DNA of 64,000 nt from Pleurodeles waltl. Its lineage: Eukaryota; Chordata; Amphibia; Caudata; Salamandridae. Of the stretch, positions 36,146 through 48,558 are shown in pieces. Position numbers and translations under genes: made by a program. Numbering within the stretch: the first letter of the stretch is position 1; each line of letters opens with the position of its first letter. The DNA lies in contig NC_090447.1 in NCBI RefSeq assembly GCF_031143425.1, positions 131,149,106 to 131,213,105 on the forward strand. The letters are read 5' to 3'. The notes beneath the pieces were generated by a model that was not told the origin of the DNA, ran no database searches, and saw only the letters and a list, made by a program, of their open reading frames with translations.

Positions 36146-39110
36146 TCAAGCCAATAAAACCAAAGTAATCGGGAAACCCCCAAAAATGCTTCCGAAAATA
36201 GAATGTATAGCTGAAGGTATCAAACCGAATATGGAAGAGAAGGTATGAGCAAAACCAATACCAACGACTTTGAAAAAATGTGCAATACCAGCGGTGCTGG
36301 ATGCATTAAATATACGTCCCACAAGTTCACCGAAGTGATTCGGAAAGTTAGTATTCAAAAGGGACTGTATCTCCGCCGATGAACTTGCCACCTGAAGTGC
36401 GTAGGTCTCGCTAGCAGATGTAAGGGCCACATGCTTTTGAAACAATAAAGCTTTCAGCCGACTCAACTTGTCGAAATCAACCTTGGAAGTAGCAATATGA
36501 GGCCAGATGTCTGCTACCTCCCTAAATTGAGTGGGGGGAAACAACACATTCCCGCAGCACGTAAAGGGCCTTGTCGACAACGACAATGTAAACTATTCCG
36601 GCACGCATGCCACAGCAGCGTTCGCTGTTAAGAACAATGTAACTGCCGTTAGAAAGCACCTGGAAAGTGTTTTTAATAACCGGGACTGGAACTCCCTTCA
36701 GATAACAAGCTAAGTTAGCAATCGAAGCGTTACACGCCCCGTGCAAGGACAGCTGTTTACAAACCATTGAATGGCTGACAGAAGCTTCGCATTCGCTGCC
36801 GCTAAGAAAAACCTCCTTCAAACCATTAACACATCTGTACTGAAAGGGAAGGTCCCACACCTCGTGTATGTAACTGTCACCCAATAGTTCATACCTACCC
36901 ACCGGAATGTGCGTCAAACAAGAAGTAAATTGCAAAGTAGAGATAGGCAAATTAATAACCCCATGGATCAACCATTCAGCTGACGGAATCTCAGCTACTG
37001 TGAAAGGCAGTTTCTCTAATTTCTCAATATTCAACATAACATATGTCGCTTCCTTTTTAGCCATCAGTTGTTGTTGACAAGTTAAATTAAAAGAGATAAA
37101 GATCTCTCTGGCACGAACGTGCTGCCATGGAACGCGACCCGCCTTCAAGGTCTGAAGAGTCCAACCCAGCTGCATGATGGACCGCGTCTGACTCTGCCCA
37201 TGATATAAAGAAGACATGTCCGATTTAATAATGTCAATGGCAGAGGAAACAATGCTGTCAATCGTGTAAACACGTTCAGAAAGGGTATGCATGCCATTAT
37301 CTACAACAGACAAAGTCTGCATCAGATTTTTTTGATCAATCTGCCTCAACCGGGCTGCAGCTTCTTGTTGTGAAAGCTTCCAAATCTCATTATAAACCTC
37401 GTATAAGAACCTTTTCTTCCGTGGTACTCTGGGACCTGACAAAAAATCTTGTAAATCAGTATTATTAGACAGTAACATGAGATGTGACTTAACTGCATCC
37501 AGCGTGGATGACTTCAACCATTGCTGACAAAGCTTCCCCACACTGTATGTAGTTATTATATCAGCATGTTCTGGTGAAACATAACAAGGGTCTGCCCTAC
37601 TAGTCCTGAACCCCCCTGAAAAGGTGACAAAACGTTGATGACACTTATTAGTGTCTACAGGCCATAATAACCACCCGCCTGGATGTAACGATGAAGTGTT
37701 AAGTGTACCATTCTGGACCCAATGTGTAAAGTCACTGAAAGTAGCATTCACATAGTGCTGCCAATTTTTTAATTTAGAAGGGACAGGTATACTAGGCAAA
37801 GTTAACTCCCTAATCGTTGCTAAGCCCAAACAGCTAGTCTGTTGTACTGTGTCATTGAGGAAAATCATCTGCACAGGGATAATACATGTTCTAAATAACG
37901 TGTCCCTGCCTTACATTTGCCAATTTTTCGTACCCCAAACACTTTTCAAGTCAACAGTTTTAAACCAGTATTCATATCCCTCGACCGACAGTTTAGATAC
38001 AAACAAATTGGAATACAGTAATTTAGTATCGGTCAATAACATTTGCTTATTAGAATACGGTGTAACTTTAAAATAGTAGGACCTAGCATTACATGGATCA
38101 TGCCCAGCAAAATATGCAAATTTGTCATAATACGTTTTTGAACTCCCTTGTGGAGGAGTCAAGCAATGTTCCCATTGCACATAATTAAACATTGACTTAG
38201 GGCTACTAGCTTTATGAATAAAGTGGTGTCCATAATAGTTGTAACAAAACATGTCACCATGATTATCTCTAAATTGGTAAGCATCTTCATCGTCGTAGAC
38301 AGTATAATATTGCAAATCCGTTAGCATAGAATCTACTGTCTTCACATCCCAATCATCAGAAACAATGCCAGGTATAACAATATCATTCATTGATAATTTG
38401 AGGACATACGGTATTTGAATCAATTCAGTGGGACCATATATATCAAACATTACTTTATCCCACACAATTCCATCCGGAACTGGTATAGCAGAAATGTTCA
38501 CTGTGGACAAGTCTCTTCGAACCATATGAGACGAAAAATGTGGTTTTAACACAGTCTCCACGTGCTTAATGTCAGATCGATCAGGAAGAAAATGACCATG
38601 TATTAGCAGAAAAAAAGTAACCACAAATCCCAACCATAATAAAATAGTCATCACGGCCAAAAACAGCCAAAAATAGTTCCAAGGAAAAACAAAATATGTT
38701 CGTTTAAGCCATCCCAGCAGCCGTCGTGGACCGTGGACAGAAGACATCGAAGACGAGGAGCCGGACCCATCATTATCAGCGTCGTTGAAGCAGCCAGAAG
38801 CAGTTCCAGCAAAAGGTGCAACTGTGAACGAAGAAGCAGACAGAGGCTCTCGCCGTGGCACGCTATAAACCACATGTTCAGAAACGTCAGTAGAACGTAC
38901 AGCAAGTTGATCACAAGATTCCATATTAATCGCCGTCGGTGGAACAATCGCAAGATCATCATCCACCCTCCCCAAGCTCGGAGAGGAAACAGTGTCGGTG
39001 AAAATCACCTGCAGCGGGACTTCTTCCCCAGTAGTGAGAGGGATTCCGGAACTACTGGGTGTCCCTCTTGGTCTGCTGTGCAGAATCGGCCACATGTTGT
39101 AACTTGACAT
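36146..39110 (-). pseudogene. Foamy-like env, interrupted by one stop and one frameshift
   Basis: The first ATG is at 39110 (open frame extends to 39125), overlapping the end of pol as in foamy viruses. A leader of roughly 140 residues includes a long hydrophobic segment (about 38700-38600) expected to span the membrane. The surface subunit follows, then a furin-type RKKR site at 37410-37421 followed by a hydrophobic FLYEVY start. The C-terminal region (36300-36150) is hydrophobic and Gly/Phe/Ile-rich, the probable membrane anchor. An in-frame TAA at 37911-37913 cuts the surface region, and between about 36522 and 36586 the reading frame changes. The total span of about 990 codons matches foamy Env. 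The product would mediate attachment and fusion, but this copy cannot encode a complete one. Confidence 0.8.
36306..36314 (-). promoter_or_regulatory. Possible internal promoter TATA box in env
   Basis: TATATTTAA on the - strand near the 3' end of env, about 190 bp upstream of the accessory ORF start. Foamy viruses have an internal promoter in the env 3' region that drives accessory genes. The match here is only positional and in an AT-rich spot. Confidence 0.3.
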
Positions 39111-42100
39111 TATCAATGGAAACAAAGCGATTTCCTTTGGCCCCTCGCAGCGGCGGTAAAATCACAGTTCTCGTGCCGCTCACCCCCAACACAGGGACAG
39201 GTTCTCGATAAGAAGGACCAAATTCTTTTTTAACTGTGACCTTTTCACGCACCAGATCCCCAATCCTGGGTATCCAACCAGTAGGTGTTACTGGATCATC
39301 CTTAATTCCTGAGGAGGCAGCACTGGCAGAAGAGTTAACTTCACGGAATTGTTGTAAATCCTGTAAAACAGTGACACGATCATTTATGTCAAAGGGCGTA
39401 TCTGCCGCCTCCACACCAGGACCATCTAGATCAGGAACATACATTTATGTTCCAAACAGGCACTCATATGAAGTACGACCCCCCAGTGACCTTCTAGGCA
39501 AGTTATTAAGTGCTCTCTGTACTCCATATAGGTGGGCTAGCCAACCACGACCCGTACCTATAACTCTGGCCGTTAAGGACTGCTTTAAATCACGATTTAA
39601 ACGCTCCACGACAGAATTTCCCTCAGGATGAAATGGAGACGAGAATTGGAGCTGGACCCCCAACGAAGCCATGGTGTCCCTGAATGCCTTAGAGGCAAAA
39701 GCAGGGCCCTGGTCCGAATGAAAAGCCGCAACTGCAAATATATCGACAAAGATGCGCAAATCTTTATTAACAGTGCGAGCGTCAGCCGAGCGTTGTGGCC
39801 ATACCCATACAAATCTGGAGCACGAATCTACAGCAACCAATATATACTTGTATGCACTATCTGGCGTCAGCGGACCACAATGATCCAAGTACACACACTG
39901 TAATGGTTTGTTTGAAATCAGAAGGGGCGTCTGCTGCGGGCGTCTAGCCGACGATGCCTTAATTTGTTGACAAATGTCACAACAAAGGACATACTGCTTC
40001 ATCTCTTTATAGAGACCAGGCCACCAGTAACGAGCCTGTAAAAGTGAAATTGTGGCAGCCACCCCAGCATGTGCAGAAGCCACCCCCTCATGGGCTGCAG
40101 AAATCAATCGAGGTCTCTCTATTTTATTCGGAATTTCACGTACACCAATGCCTGGAATTGTAACAGTAGCATTTAGCGCACCATTCAAGCAGTAACTATA
40201 TTTTGAAGGAAATCCTTTAGGAAAGGGCGTGCCATCAGCAGTAGCTTTTATGGCAGCCGATATTTCTGTGTCTGGTTTGGAACTCGAACGAGTCACTGCG
40301 GCCACAGTGGCGACAGCCACTGCCGATTTCACGGCTTCATCAGCCAAAGTATTCCCAGCAACGTGTATTCCAACGCGCTGGTGTCCAAGTGTATGCACAA
40401 CATGGACTTTAGGAAGCGTTTCCTTCAGGTCCGCAACCTTACCCCACAACATTTTATGCTTAATGGTGTTGCCTTTAGAATCTCTGAACCCATTCATCTT
40501 CCAATAGTGTAAATATTCGTTTAAAGACTGCACACAGTAGTAGGAGTCACAGACCAGCAAGGTTAAAAGTGCCGGATCCGCGTGCTCCAACGCTAACAAT
40601 AGAGCTTTGAGCTCAGCCAGCTGTGCCGTGCAATCTCCCAAGGTTTTAGTATAAGTATGTCGGGGGCAGAACACTTCCCCCTCCATAGTGCCGCTCACCA
40701 CCGCACATGCAGCAGAATACTGTTGTTTAGTCCCAACCGCTGGTTGCGCAGACCCATCTGTATACATGACCACTTCATATTGGTCAATAGGCAATGTACC
40801 AGCAGGAACAGGGTATTCTATTTCGTATTGAAGAAATTCTTGAGTCTGCAGTTTAGGGTCAAATACATAATCTACATCAGTGGCTGTCAAAGACGTAGCC
40901 CATTGTATCCATCGCGGGTGTAAAGCTTTCGAATTAGGAACACTCGCTTTTGTAACAGCCTCTAAGGCCGGAACCGGGGAAACGACAACTATGCGTTGAC
41001 CCTGGGCCAGCGGTCTTTCTTTAATAACAGCCATCTGTACTGCAGTGAGAATTTTCTCAGTTTGTGCAAAACGTTGCTCTGCAGCTGAATACAAGTGAGA
41101 CTTGTATGCAATCGGGACAGTCTCCCCTTCATTAAAGGTGACATAAGTAAACCCAACAGCCCCAGGTATCACCCTGATCTCTAAATGTGTCTTATTGTCC
41201 CGTGTGTGTAAGTGTTTAACTGCTAAGAGATCACTCTGCAATCCTCGCAGTATGTGTGTATGTTCAATCGTCCAAAGTTTACTCGAAAAATTCGGGCGAA
41301 TCAACTCGTATAAGGGTTTTATACGCGTTGCATAATCAGGAATGTAAGTTCTGCCAAAATTCAGAAACCCCAACAATGACTGGAGCTTCCGAACCGTATT
41401 AGGAGGCTGCAATAAAGCACATTTCTCCAAAAAATGTGGCGCTAAGCTCTTGCCCTCACTCGACAACTCATATCCCAGGAAAATGACGCTGAGGAAGGCA
41501 ATCTTTGATTTCTTAAAATTAAACTTATAGCCTATATTAGCAAACCCCACAACAATGCGCGATACGCACCTTAGATGTTGCAGAATCTCATCATCTGTCA
41601 GATATATGTCATCAACATATGATAATGCTTCAGGGTCGAACTCATGCAGCAGTTCAGTTACACGAGCCGAAAACAGTCCTGGGCTATTCTTATACCCCTG
41701 AGGCAAACGACAAAAAATTTTCTGAGAGCCAAACGCACTGAAACAGGTATAGTCCCGACTCTCGGGCGCTATATTCTGGCAGAAAAATCCATTCGAGATA
41801 TCTAATGTTGTCTTGTATTTTTTACGCACTATATTATTCATAAGCGCTGCGCTGTGTGAATTCTGTATTGCATATGTGCGTGTATGACTATTTAAATGTC
41901 TGTAATCCACCACTATCCTATATGAATGGTCCGGTTTAGCAACCGGAAACAAGGGATTATTCATTGGCGAGACACAGGGCTCAATTACACCCTGATACTC
42001 CAATTCTGTAAGAATTTGTCTAACCGATGCCCTAGCTTCAAATTTGATAGGATATTGCGGTTGTGGCTGAGGTTCGCCCTTTATCGGTATTACATGATAA

Positions 42101-42546
42101 GGTGATTGTCTGTCCCACCCCACGTTATTTCTATACAAGGCGTGTGCTAGAGCCCATGATTTACTATAGGACTCCGCAAGTTCTCTCGGAACAAGTGGTG
42201 AGAAGGAAGGTGTAATAACCTCCTCCCCAACTGGACAGTCGCGAACAAAGTCAGGTGGCCAATCTTGTTCGGCCAACAGAACATCATATGATTTTACCAC
42301 ATGGTCCCAAAAAATGGCGTTTATAACACGGTCAATGTCTCCTTCCAATCGCAGAGTCACTTCAAATACTCTATCAGGATCAGAGACACGCATATCCGCC
42401 GTCTCGACTTGTATGAAGTCATCAGTTGCTTTCACCTCCAGATGCTCTAGAAGACTCCGGCGAACTATTGTGACCTCTGCCGCGCTGTCTAATAGTGCTA
42501 ACGCCCATGTCTTGTTCGTCAAGAGAACTCTCTTCTTGAGCGGCAT
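39052..42546 (-). pseudogene. Foamy-like pol (protease, reverse transcriptase, RNase H, integrase), one stop
   Basis: The ATG at 42546 overlaps gag by about 125 nt in a different frame, so Pol would be made separately from Gag as in foamy viruses. Protease comes first, with active-site region LLDSAAEV (DSAA at 42478-42489) where retroviral proteases have D-S/T-G. The reverse transcriptase follows with YVDD at 41608-41619 and PQGYKNSPG just before it. RNase H has YTDGSA, an E in AELKALLLALE and D in VCDSYY. Integrase has an HxxxH...CxxC zinc region, Asp in YLDHCG, Asp in HSDQG and Glu in VVERLNR. An in-frame TAA at 39445-39447 separates the last 130 codons, which hold the SH3-like C-terminal integrase domain. 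The total is about 1164 codons. Confidence 0.88.
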
Positions 42547-43987
42547 GTCTAACTGAGACAGCTGCCACTTTCTTCTTCTTAAATTGCTGTTTTTGTTGCA
42601 GCGGTTTCTCTTCTTGTTTAATAGAAACCTCCGCTGAGCGTTGTGAATCCTGTCTCGGTTTCACGTACTCCGTCCTCCGCTCTGACCGCCCACCTCTCTC
42701 ACTTCTCTTTTCCGAGGTGTCCTGAAAGGAACGAGATTGGCGTGTATCAGTGTATTGATATCTATCAGGCGTCTTCAAAGTATCCCTATTCCTGAGATTA
42801 TACTTATTCTGTGGGGTCTCCGGTTGCGGAGACTGCCCATCATCCTTCTTAGGTGTTTGCTGTTTCTTTTCCCAGCGCTTTTTCGAACCCTCAGGTTGTT
42901 GCTGTTTAGCATTATCTTTATTATTTTTACCCTGTAACTGGGGTTTTTGTGGTCTAGCCCCTAGGCTATCACGACCAATACTAGAATATGTTTCCGCTAT
43001 TATTCTCGGAAGCTCCCGCTCCTGTTGAAGCGGCGGAACATCCCGAAGATGCATACGCACTGCTAGTGCTACTGCCTCTCCTTTGAGATTACTCAAAATA
43101 ATAGAAGAAACCGTGGCAAAATTGCCCAGCAACTGCATGCCCAAATCCAAGGCAGGGGCAGCCCCATATTCATCCTGAATCTGTTTAAGTACGTCCGGTA
43201 AATTAGCTAATGTCGGTGTACCGTGTGCCGTAGTGTAGAGCGCGGCAAACACCGTGCCCCAGGTATTACAAAGGTCCACCGGAGGAACCATCCCGTATGG
43301 CAAACACATCGTCAAAATTCTATGTTTATCCTAAGGTCCCGTATGGGGAAATACTGCTTCCAGCGTATTCATTTTTTGCGCCAGCCAAAACGGAGTCTCC
43401 TCTCGTTTAGCCGGCACTTTACCCATAACTGAGTGTACAGTGGCCGGATTAATACCCGGAACCACAGCCTGTGGGTGCGCTGGAGCAGCACGCGCTGCAT
43501 TCGTATTTAATGTCTGCATTACAAACTGAACTAATCGTCTATATGTAGCCGTTAATTCTGTATATAAACGACGAACTTCAACCACTGCCAATTGAGCAAC
43601 CGCAGGATGTGGTGTATATGTAGCCAATAAAGGCCAGGTAGGACCATCATTACTCAGTGGACCTAACCTAACTTGTGCTATTGAGTGTGGGAGGGCGCCA
43701 TCAAGCCAATTATGGTGTACTTGATAAGATAGAGGTATTTCTAAATAAGCGTAAGCACTGTATTGTCCAGGGACATTCGCAACTGTGTATTCGTGAAAAG
43801 TATTTGTTCCCCCATCCACTGCTGGAAATGCGACCCAAGAATAAAAAAGTTCCGTTCTATAGGCTGCATGGGCGTCCACCACAAAAGTGACTGGACCCCC
43901 CTGGACTGTCAGTCCATGTGTCAATAGATGTCCCGTGAGCTGATGTCGCATATTAATTGCTATGTTCACTACATTAGGATTCACCAT
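42422..43987 (-). pseudogene. Foamy-like gag, one premature stop
   Basis: The ATG is at 43987 and the frame runs to 42422, about 521 codons, broken by TAG at 43331-43333. The N-terminal 218 codons lie before the stop. The C-terminal part is Gln/Lys/Arg-rich with RGGRSERR-type basic stretches (about 42690-42650), and there is no CCHC zinc knuckle anywhere. This is the foamy Gag pattern, in which basic boxes replace zinc fingers for nucleic acid binding. No myristoylation Gly follows the Met. It is the structural capsid protein precursor. Family assignment is by position and composition because Gag sequence is poorly conserved. Confidence 0.75.
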
Positions 43988-44203
43988 TTTATAAAAAACG
44001 GCTTCAGGTCAGAGAAGGCACACCAATATCGGGGTTTTTTCCTTTCAAAGTTCAAGCTTGAACAACCAACCACTAAGCAATAGGAAGCACCTATGCCGTG
44101 GCGGCGGAAACCCTCAGCCCCACGGACGTCTCCGTATACGGAACCGAGGAGTCAAAATATATATGAGACCAAGAGAGTCAGTCGGACCTAATCATTAGAG
44201 CCA

Positions 44204-44224
44204 GACCAAACGTTGGCGGCGCCA
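44204..44224 (-). other. Primer binding site, altered lysine-tRNA type
   Basis: Immediately inside the 5' LTR the - strand reads TGGCGCCGCCAACGTTTGG. It begins with TGGCGCC, as for lysine tRNA primers, and matches the standard site seen at 59510 except for an extra GC after the seventh base and mismatches further on. There is no spacer from the LTR. Confidence 0.6.
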
Positions 44225-45229
44225 TGTCGTGTGGGCTCTCATTATTCTAAATGAGACTACTGGATTTCTAGGTAGCAGGATCGATAACGGTGTGGGGGAC
44301 TGAGTCTAACCCACGTGTAAAGAACTCTGTCACCCTAAATCCGGTTTTTGCTCCGGCTAACTAGCAGTGCCTCATTTCTCCCATGTGGAAGGAATGATTT
44401 GGCAGCCGAGCGCATGACATCTTTGGAACTTCTCAGGGAAGTCGTGGTTACTCAGATCCAAACCAACTCTCTTATTTCCAATATGATCTCATATACAAAT
44501 GACAAAGACAGTATAAGTTTTATATAATGTTTTAATAAAACAACTGTATTTTAGATATTAAGGCGTGAGCCGCAATAACCAGAACGATACAACACAGTAG
44601 GATTGTAATAGTTACCAGGAGAGTAAAACATAAAAACAAAGCTATCATATTGTCAAACAGTTTCTACTCTCCCTCTGCTTGTTCTATCTAGAGCACAGCA
44701 TGTTAAGCTTCTAGCTTGCCTATTAGAATCACTATGGGGATATCAGCCCTCATACCTGAGCAAAGACCTGTGATCTTGGTTCAGCATCTGCAACGAGGCA
44801 GTCAGCGTCAAGTTGTGGTTCCCTGGTCAGAATCTCCCTCTTGCGTGTATTGGGACAAGGAAGTGAGTTTATAACTAACATGTCATCGTGATCACAAAAT
44901 GTCCCTACGCAGGAATGCCAAGTCTAAACTCTTACCACGTCTATCGGCAATGTACCAGACTGTATCCTTGACTGAAGCACAGAGTAAATATGTTATGGAG
45001 AACTCCAGTGCTGAGGTAGGCAAAACAGTGTGATATGAATAAAAAACAACACCGTAGAACTGGCTATTTGAAAAATAACAGTAAGAAGCCTAATAAAAAG
45101 CATGTACAGCAGAGTGCACAGAGGCTCTAAGCTGTCAGCAAATGAATAAAATATATTCAGGGCAAAATGCACAAAGGCCAAAAGCCTGAAGCTAAAGCGC
45201 AATGAATACGTAAAACTAACCACACTACA
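44225..45229 (-). repeat. 5' LTR of the foamy-like provirus
   Basis: The LTR is 1005 bp, with its transcriptional start side at 45229 and its inner edge at 44225 beside the primer site. It is about 99 percent identical by eye to 34443-35447. Low divergence between the LTRs indicates a relatively recent integration. Confidence 0.9.
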
Positions 45230-45233
45230 GCTG
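45230..45233. repeat. Target site duplication (GCTG), right of provirus
   Basis: Matches GCTG at 34439-34442. Confidence 0.85.
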
Positions 45234-46504
45234 AAATGCCTGACTCATGGGTAGTATACACACAAATGAGCATGCAGTGGTATCCAATATTTCATTAAAT
45301 GTGATGGGTTACATTTCTGCCATTGACATTATCAACCGTCCTCTATCTATCATGTGTAGAGTTTGTCATGGGAAATGTTTTGTCCCCAAAGTCAAGGAAG
45401 TACACACAGTATAAGATGAAACAGATATACCAAACACTTATCATGACTGATGTACCTCAATGAATGGCATCTGATGGTTATACACAATTACAACACATTC
45501 ATACATGCAAATTATGCAAAAAACTTCTTGTGACGTCCACACAGAGGCACAACAACAATTGAAATAGCCAATTCACAGACATAAACACACAGGCCATGAG
45601 CCTATTTGTTTAGTTGCATAGCCTTGCTATCCTCTATTGATGCAACACCTGCTCAAACTAGGAAATACCAATTTTATTCAAAGGTTTGTGTTGCTGTTGC
45701 GTCAGTTAAGAGAGCTTATCCTGCACAACAACATGAGTATTATGGTCCGCAGTAGTGTGGTCTGCCACATGTGCCCAAACCCTAGAACACACACAGCAGG
45801 TCATAACATCCTATCTTTTTAAAGCTATAGGCTGCATGTATTTTAAAAAAAGAAAAATGACACAAACACAGTTCTAGACAGATTTTTTTTATGCAAAAGT
45901 GTCAAAAAAGATGCATATGCGTCAAAATATGACGCATGTGTGTTAAAAAATGACACTCACACCCATAATACATCGATTGGTCCCTAGCGTTAATTGCAAC
46001 ACCGCACCCCATGAAATCAATTATCCTTTAAAAATGCATTCACCGTTGAATGTGGGGGAATTATATTGATGCAAAGCCCGTAAGTTCATAAAATTTCACG
46101 CAATATAATAAAAATGCACCACATTGAGACAGGAAGTGAGGTAATAGAATTTCCTGTTTACAGAAATGTTACAGTGGGTGTACTTTCACTTTCACTTTGC
46201 AGTCTGTGATTCTTCTAGACTGTGTGGCTGTGTATTGAGTTGTGTCTGTGAATATTGTGCTTTTGTCTTCAGTGTGCTAATAACATGGTATCCTGTTTGT
46301 TTTGTAAGTGTTTGTGTTAATCAGTGTAAGTGTCTTTTTGTCATTTTTTGAGATTAGATCTGTCTTTGTACTATTGGGAGTGTGTTAGTGGGTATTGTTA
46401 TTTGGGGCATTGTTGGGCTGTTTTTGGGTTCTGTAAGTTTCCTTTCCATACCTCCTTTCCCTGTTTTTCCCTCTTTATCCTTTCTTATCCTTATTGTTGT
46501 AGAG
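45234..46504. other. Harbinger interior, possible upstream region of a Myb-like gene
   Basis: AT-rich sequence with repeated ATGACGCA, TGCGTCAA and AAAAATGACAC motifs around 45890-45960, similar in flavour to Harbinger subterminal regions. It could hold the 5' end of the element that owns the Myb-like gene at 46505, but no clear terminal repeat was found. Confidence 0.4.
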
Positions 46505-46790
46505 ATGTTGGGAAGGCCACGTCTGGGGAGAATGGGTGAGAAGGAGTTGGGGGCTTTTGTGTGGCTGGTGTGCCAATTCCTCCCCCCGATGTTGGAGGCT
46601 GGGGGCAGGGTGATACATGGGTATCACATGGAGTCTAGGATGATCAGGTGGGCAAAGGTGCTGTTCCACCTAAGAAGACTCTTCAACAGCCAGCGCAACA
46701 ACCACCAATTAAAACATTGATGGGCTGACCTGGTGGCCCGAGAGCAGGATTTGCTGGACCAACTGGGTCTGGTGATTGGTGGCCCTGTTG
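46505..46790 (+). pseudogene. Second Myb/SANT-like Harbinger gene, exon 1
   Basis: The ATG at 46505 opens a frame with a SANT/Myb-like region: LGAFVWLVCQFLPPML, then RWAKVLFHLRRLF and, after a stop, WADLVAREQDLLDQL. Three helices with conserved Trp are the pattern of the DNA-binding partner encoded by Harbinger elements. An in-frame TGA at 46718-46720 interrupts it. A good donor, GTTG|GTGAGT, ends the exon at 46790. The only plausible downstream exon is at 53.3 kb, with a foreign Harbinger copy in between. A role in binding transposon ends and helping the transposase is inferred from the family. Confidence 0.6.
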
Positions 46791-48558
46791 GTGAGTACAA
46801 ATTTGACTAATGTGTACAGTACAATGCTCTGGCGTGACAGTAGCAGATTTTGTGACATGCTGCATGCAATGTTTGTGGACATGTGGAATGCAATTTGAAC
46901 AAACAGTGGCCCTGATATGCGTTACCATCATTTGTTGACGCAAAAGCTGTACAAACTTACAAAAGACAACTTTATCTTGTAAATTAGTGCCGCTTTGGAA
47001 TCAATAGATGATGGTGATGTGGCAAAAATCACTTTATGATTCAGGGCCTGTGAGTGTACCAGGAATGGGATGTATTTCACATGCTAATACAAGGAACAAA
47101 TATATTCCCCATTTTTTTAAACCATGTCTGAACAGTATTCATGTCCATACATACAAAGATCTTCCTAACCTTTGCAAATATCTTAGGCTGATATTTCGAC
47201 TTTGTGCAGCATTTAAATTATTTATGGATGCAAAGTATAGCACACTTGCTAGTATCAAAATATTTTGTGCTACTTTACATAGCTGTAGTGTACACAAATG
47301 AAGCATATGCTACACATAAAAAAACAAAAACAGTTAATTGTTTCTATGTGCTTACGTCTGGACAGAAAATATTTCACATGGCCAAACCTAATTGTGCCTG
47401 GATGCTACCAGATTGCTGTAGCACTAAACAGGTTAATCTTGTGGCTTTTCGGAGTAGGCGTAGAAATCCTATCATTGAGTAGCATGGCCCAACAAAATCT
47501 TTGCCTTGGGCACAATTGGTGGTACAGAGCTGGTGCATTTGCCATCTGTGTCACTTTATAGCCAAACTATTTTCTAAAGTGAATGCATGGTCACAAACTA
47601 TTTATTTGCATGATGTTGTGCAAGGGACTACTAACTGCTTCCATCATACATTTAAAGTGACTAAATAGTTTGTTATTTTACGTTTGGTACACCCCTGCTG
47701 ATATTGTGCAGCATATGTACAATTATTAACTTCTCAGTATGAAGGCTATCACAGACATGGTGGTATGATAAGATCAGCAGGCCAGCGTTGCTGTGAGTGC
47801 CGCCATTCCCGAGGTGCTTTCAAATAGAGACCTACCTCATCAAGATTGCAGAAGTAGGACATTTGCTAACCCATGTTCTAACTAGCGGACAGTGTCAGTT
47901 TGGTTGTATTACCACAGATCACCCAATTTCGCTATTCTAAGTTAATGAATCGGGCAAAGTGTGATTTACAATATCTGATATAGGTACACTGGGCCCAGAG
48001 TAACACATTTCAGGTGCAATGACTACACCTGTGCCCATGCATTCTGTCAAGGATGATCAAATTAGACACTGTCAGCATACATCTTTTAGTGGTTAGATTT
48101 AAATAAATGGCCAATCCATGTTTAGCGTAACATTGACATCAAGTAACACACAGGATCCCGGCCATCATTTTGTCATAGGGGGCATATACGGCTCTGGGTA
48201 CACTGCCAATGTGGAATATGTAACCTACATACAACACAGGCACACATATCATGGACCATTGAAAGCACAATAATTCCTGAACGAAACTCAACCCACATGA
48301 GCATCACACAGTAACTCATTGTCCCTTGATGCACAAGTCACAATACCTGAGTCACTGGTATTGCAGTGCACAAGTAATGTGGCTTTGCATGTCTATCATA
48401 ATAAAAAATGATGAAATGGAGTACCCTCTAGAAATAATTAAGCCCAAAAATGAGTATTCATGTTTGGCACCACATGATTGTTAGGGCCAGTGCATGTGTG
48501 CATATGTGTGTCTATCACTCACTGGAGTGACAGTGTCAATGTATGTTTCCATGACTTT
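46791..48558. other. Probable intron of the second Myb-like gene, no gene seen
   Basis: AT-rich sequence with short frames only, between exon 1 of the Myb-like gene and the inserted Harbinger copy. Confidence 0.45.

Larger units (their letters stand above)
34443..45229 (-). mobile_element. Foamy-virus-like (spumaretroviral) endogenous retrovirus, full length
   Basis: The provirus has two 1005 bp LTRs, a primer site, gag, pol, env, an extra 3' ORF, a polypurine tract and a 4 bp target duplication, all in order on the - strand. Foamy affinity rests on several features: Gag without a zinc knuckle but with a basic Arg-rich tail; Pol of about 1164 codons with its own ATG overlapping gag in another frame; the reverse transcriptase motif YVDDIYL; a roughly 990-codon Env with a long membrane-spanning leader; a pol-env overlap; and an extra ORF after env. 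Foamy-like endogenous viruses are known from amphibians including newts. The coding genes carry single stops in gag, pol and env and one env frameshift, so the copy is defective. Confidence 0.85.

Noticed and set aside
38651..39107. Separate small genes overlapping the start of env on both strands
   Set aside because: Shadow frames of the env leader and the end of pol with no conserved features.
39052..39444. An independent 130-codon gene after pol
   Set aside because: It is in frame with pol immediately after a stop codon and contains the C-terminal integrase domain, so it is the broken end of pol.
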